DNA of 64,000 nucleotides, from positions 9,037,931-9,101,930 of the forward strand of contig CM052357.1 in NCBI GenBank assembly GCA_028551475.1, given 5' to 3'. Origin of the DNA: Casuarina equisetifolia (lineage: Eukaryota; Streptophyta; Magnoliopsida; Fagales; Casuarinaceae). Positions 60,453-64,000 of this stretch are shown one piece after another. Both the position numbers and the translations under genes were made by a program. Each line of letters begins with the position of its first letter. Positions within the stretch are counted from its first letter, which is position 1. Under the pieces are notes generated by a model, which worked only from the letters and a program-made list of their open reading frames with translations, was not told the origin of the DNA and ran no database searches.

Positions 60453-63368
60453 ATGGCGACGGTGCGCATGATAGGCAAGCAACTCTCCGGCAACCCTTTG
60501 TTTGTAAAACGATAAATCATTCCATGATAAAATCCGGACTAACTTTTGCTCTTTATCTCTGATTGTGTTCTTATTATCGGTCTGGCTGCTCTCAAAAACA
60601 GATATTGCAGTCAACTTCACAGGTCAGTCAGGCATTTCATCGAACAATCTCGTCCCGTTTTTCAAACTTTACCTTTCTTCGGCACTTGTCTTTGAATGCC
60701 GTTCTCTTCAAAACAGATGGCATGTTCAAAGGGTTGTACAATGGCAAGCAATGCCACGTCTCGGATATAGCCGCGGTGTTGGGCAGGGCCTGGAGTGCCG
60801 GCGTGGAGCGAATCATTGTAAGTCTGATAAGACACCGTCACAGAATTTTGACCGTTGTGTTTCTATTTTCCATAATTTGGTTGCGGAAAGCCAAAATGTT
60901 TGAATCTTGCCTCTTTAGGTTTTTCTAGCGCTGTTGGTGGGCTTAGTGAACTTGAGGAGCTTCATTGGAACATAGACTTGGACAATTTGTCCCTTCCTTT
61001 TCTCTTTTTGGATTTTCTTTAATGTTGGCGTGGCAAAATGTAGACAGACTAGCAAATTCAGAAAGATTAGTTATGAATCCCACTATATTAAGAACATCTT
61101 AAATTTAATTTGGTTGATTTAGCTATGCCGTACCTCCGTGGCTGGTGGTGCAGGTGACTGGTGGATCGCTTGAAGAGTCAAGAGAAGCTCTTGCAATTGC
61201 GGAAGCGGATGGTTGGCTAGTCAATTCATGCCTCACACTTTCGTGTTCTTCATTATCTATATTCTGCATATGTTTTTTCAAAAGGCTTTTCACCAATTTG
61301 ATGGTCCATTATCTATTACAGGAAGGCTTTTCTGTACAGTTGGTGTACATCCAACACGATGCAAGGTTGTTTATTGTTCTTTAGATTATGCTTCATTGAC
61401 TTCTTATATTGTTAATTGTGAGTTTAATGATGTAATTTGTCTTAATTGTTTCTGATTGTGGGATCTTGTGTTCGTTTTAGGAGTTTGAAGAGAGTGGGGA
61501 TCCAGAAAATCATTTTCAGGCTCTTCTGGCATTGGCAAAAGAGGGAATTGAGAAGGGAAAGGTAAGTTGTATTGCCTGGATGAGGCATTTCAAGTTTTGG
61601 CCTTCTGAAAGTAAATATGTTAAGTAGTTCTTGTTCAATGTCATTATCTTCTTTATGAAGCACTTTTGAACACCTTCTGTTTGATTGATGGATTTAACAG
61701 TGGAAATTATACTCTAGACACCCGCCGAGGTAGATGAGAAACATTTTGGAGTCAGAGATTTGTATCTAAAAGCATGATCTCTTTCTGTGTTCATGATAAT
61801 TGTATTGGTGGCAACTTATGGACGGAGAATTTTGTATGATGTGTGGACAATAGTCAATTAGATGATCGTTGTTTTGTTGTTTTTTAATGTGCTATGGCCC
61901 AATTTTTCATACCCTGATATGATTTGGTTGATTAACAATCTGGTCACATCACTTAGTTTCAAAAAGTTGTTCTTTATATTTTCCTTGTGTTGTACATAAG
62001 GTGGTTGCAATTGGTGAATGTGGTTTGGACTACGACAGACTTCACTTTTGCCCTGCAGAGATTCAAAAGAAGTACGTCCTTTCTCAGAAAAATGGTTTTG
62101 ACTGCATATCCATTTTATGCTGTGCTTTTTTTATTTTTGTTTTTTACCATTCCACTTTTATCTCAGTCAATTTCTTTTTTTGGTGGTGCCTCGTGCATCA
62201 TATGTCTACGTTATGAAAGCTAGATATTTTGAGAAGCAGTTCGAATTGGCCTATGCAACAAAGCTGCCTATGTTTCTTCATATGCGTGCAGCTACTGAAG
62301 ATTTTTGTGAAATTGTAGACAAAAATAAGGACAGGTGCAATTTCTGACTTCCGTTACTTGCAGTTACAAAGGTGCCGGTTTAAGATTGTTATTACTTTAA
62401 TTTTTTAAATACAATGTGCATTTTAGTTGCATTTTTCTGGTGGTAGGTTTTTATACTGTTCCACATAGGCTTGATTTTCTTGCTTCTGCTTATTTCACAG
62501 ATTCAATGCGGGAGTCACCCATTCATTTACCGGTAGTGCAGAAGATCGTGATAAGCTTCTTTCATTCAATAATATGTATTTAGGTGAAAGTTTGTTTGTT
62601 TCCTGGCTTTCTGATGTCTGTTTCTTCTTTGATAAGTTTAATGAACACAACTACATGATACATAAAAATGATTGGAGGTTGAATATGGTAACTATAGATC
62701 TCATCAAAGAGCTTTGTCTTCTTTGGAATCTACACTTAAGGAACGTTCCTCACGGAAGGGGGTTGGTATGTCCCATCGCTGGGAAGGCTCGAGCTACCCA
62801 ACATCAATATATTTATTGTGATAACTTGAGATGTTCTAAAGGGGTGGAGATGCAAAATTTAGTCTAACCAAAGTGCATCGTGAAGTTCTCAAGGAATCAC
62901 TTGTGAAAATGATGACTTTAAGAGAAAATATTGATAATATTAGTGGGTACGTTGATTCTAGATCAACTTTAGTGTTTGTTGGTTGTTTTTTTTTGGGAGT
63001 GAGGGGGTGGGGCAGTGGTATTAGTCTTCTAACATACACGTACAGAATAGTAGATGGCCATCTTATGCTTTTTGAAACTTTTGAATTCTTACCATTAGTT
63101 ACATGTTGTTGTCAATTTCATGTATATTGAACACTTTTTGGTCCGAAACAGGCATAAATGGTTGTTCTCTGAAGACAACCGATAATCTTGATGTTGTGAG
63201 GGGCATTCCTGCAGAGAGAATGATGATTGAAACAGATTCTCCATATTGTGAAATAAAGAACACTCATGCTGGGATTAAATTTGTGAAGTCCATCTGGCCC
63301 TCTAAGAAAAAAGAGAAGTACGATCAGGAGTGCATTGTTAAAGGCCGCAATGAACCATGTTTAGTTCG
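60453..63368 (+). CDS. TatD-family metal-dependent deoxyribonuclease (TATDN1-like), 3' end outside window
   Basis: TatD enzymes are metal-dependent DNases with a TIM-barrel fold, linked to DNA repair and apoptotic DNA breakdown. Ten exons are visible: 60453-60474, 60602-60622, 60717-60817, 61154-61211, 61322-61365, 61481-61561, 62001-62071, 62224-62334, 62501-62583, 63152-63368, giving 269 complete codons. Seen in order: [52 protein letters not shown] with the metal-binding Glu, [22 protein letters not shown] and MMIETDSPY with the catalytic Asp. The last visible exon ends in a split Arg codon (LVR) where relatives continue for roughly 50 residues, so one or more exons lie beyond 64000. Intron 1 needs a GC donor and exon 2 is only 21 bases. 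The syntaxin-TatD order matches Arabidopsis. Confidence 0.93.
60475..60601 (+). other. GC-AG intron (TatD intron 1)
   Basis: Exon 1 ends ATG ATA G and the intron begins GCAAGC. Joining to 60602 gives MATVRMI-D-IAVNFT, the N-terminus expected for the plant family. The downstream GT sites give unrelated sequence and lose phase. Confidence 0.82.
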
Positions 63369-64000
63369 GTCAGTGAATTCTTTTTTAATTAGTTCATGTG
63401 ACCCTTTTAATGTCGTTCCCTTTTGGATGAACTTTTACATAATCAACTGATACTTTATGCTTTATTCTTTTTTTTTTCTTCTTCTACTTCTTCTTTACTT
63501 TTCTTTTTTAGTTTTTTAGAGTACTCTGTTATTACAATTGTTCCTACAGAAAAAGAGCTACAACAATAGCAATTTCAACTAATGCAAACTTTTGGTTTTT
63601 CTGAGGGTTTCACTTTAGTAACCTCTACTATAGCAGAGGATGAAACAATGCTAGGTATGTTTGCCATTTATGCAAGGAAAATGAGAAATTAGTCCTTGGA
63701 TTTTAATACATGTCAGAATTAGTTTTTTTTCAACTATTACTTCTCTTTTTAATCACTTCAAAATTTCATCTATTTTGTATTTATTTTATCTAAATGATGG
63801 ATCGAGTTTTTTTTTCCCCTAGTCACCAACAGCTATGTGGGAGAGTGTTTTTGAGAATGGAATATTTGTCTGGGGTTGTAAGCTGCTAAGGATATCACAT
63901 GGATTCTATCTGGGCTTACATCTCCTTTTGTTGTCAGATAGAATTTCAGATGAACATCCTTGAGATGGAATTTGATTTTGTTGTTCTTTGGTGCACATGT
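63369..64000. other. Intron of the TatD gene running off the window
   Basis: The donor at 63369 is GTCAGT. I find no segment encoding the expected QVLEVVAG-type continuation in the remaining 632 bases, which include a T-rich stretch (about 63465-63515). The next exon is therefore most likely beyond the window. Confidence 0.7.

Noticed and set aside
1..64000. CRISPR array, bacterial operon or viral insertion
   Set aside because: No regularly spaced repeats, no prokaryotic-type gene clusters and no viral polymerase or coat-protein frames were seen; all genes are spliced plant genes.

Overview
This is nuclear DNA from a flowering plant, most likely a eudicot. It is AT-rich, the genes have many short exons separated by AT-rich introns, and every recognisable protein is closest to a plant family. 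I cannot name the species. By position there are three large single-copy housekeeping genes, a three-copy syntaxin array, and the start of a TatD-type DNase gene. All gene models below come from reading splice sites and reading-frame continuity by eye.

Layout. 1-1599: no gene seen, apart from the 3' flank of VIR. 1600-19260 (minus): VIRILIZER (VIR), the scaffold of the m6A mRNA methyltransferase complex, 28 coding exons, 2188 aa. 21749-32103 (minus): a DEIH-box RNA helicase of the plant DExH1 type, 16 exons, 996 aa from the conserved start or 1035 aa from an upstream in-frame ATG. 32104-33027: a short divergent intergenic region. 33028-47608 (plus): TRAPPC8/TRS85, a TRAPP-complex subunit, 28 exons, 1283 aa. 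48556-58431 (plus): three tandem SYP121/SYP122-type Qa-SNARE genes with two exons each (326, 302 and 302 aa). The third has drifted in the SNARE motif. 60453 to past the window end (plus): a TatD-family metal-dependent DNase (TATDN1-like), ten exons visible, C-terminus outside the window.

The genes do not form one pathway. VIR and DExH1 act on RNA. TRAPPC8 and the syntaxins both serve membrane trafficking, upstream and at the plasma membrane respectively. The syntaxin-TatD adjacency matches, to my knowledge, Arabidopsis SYP122 (At3g52400) next to At3g52390, so it looks like old microsynteny.

The most notable features are: (i) the syntaxin array, where copies 2 and 3 lie in a duplicated 3-3.5 kb block and have diverged by insertion and loss of flanks; (ii) four introns that only work with a GC-AG donor; (iii) very long poly-G/poly-C runs in introns, including a G25/C23 pair that could fold as a hairpin in the DExH1 pre-mRNA; (iv) tRNA-derived SINE-like elements in introns; (v) a possible second start codon in DExH1 that would add a basic, presequence-like N-terminus. 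I found no clearly undescribed molecular system.
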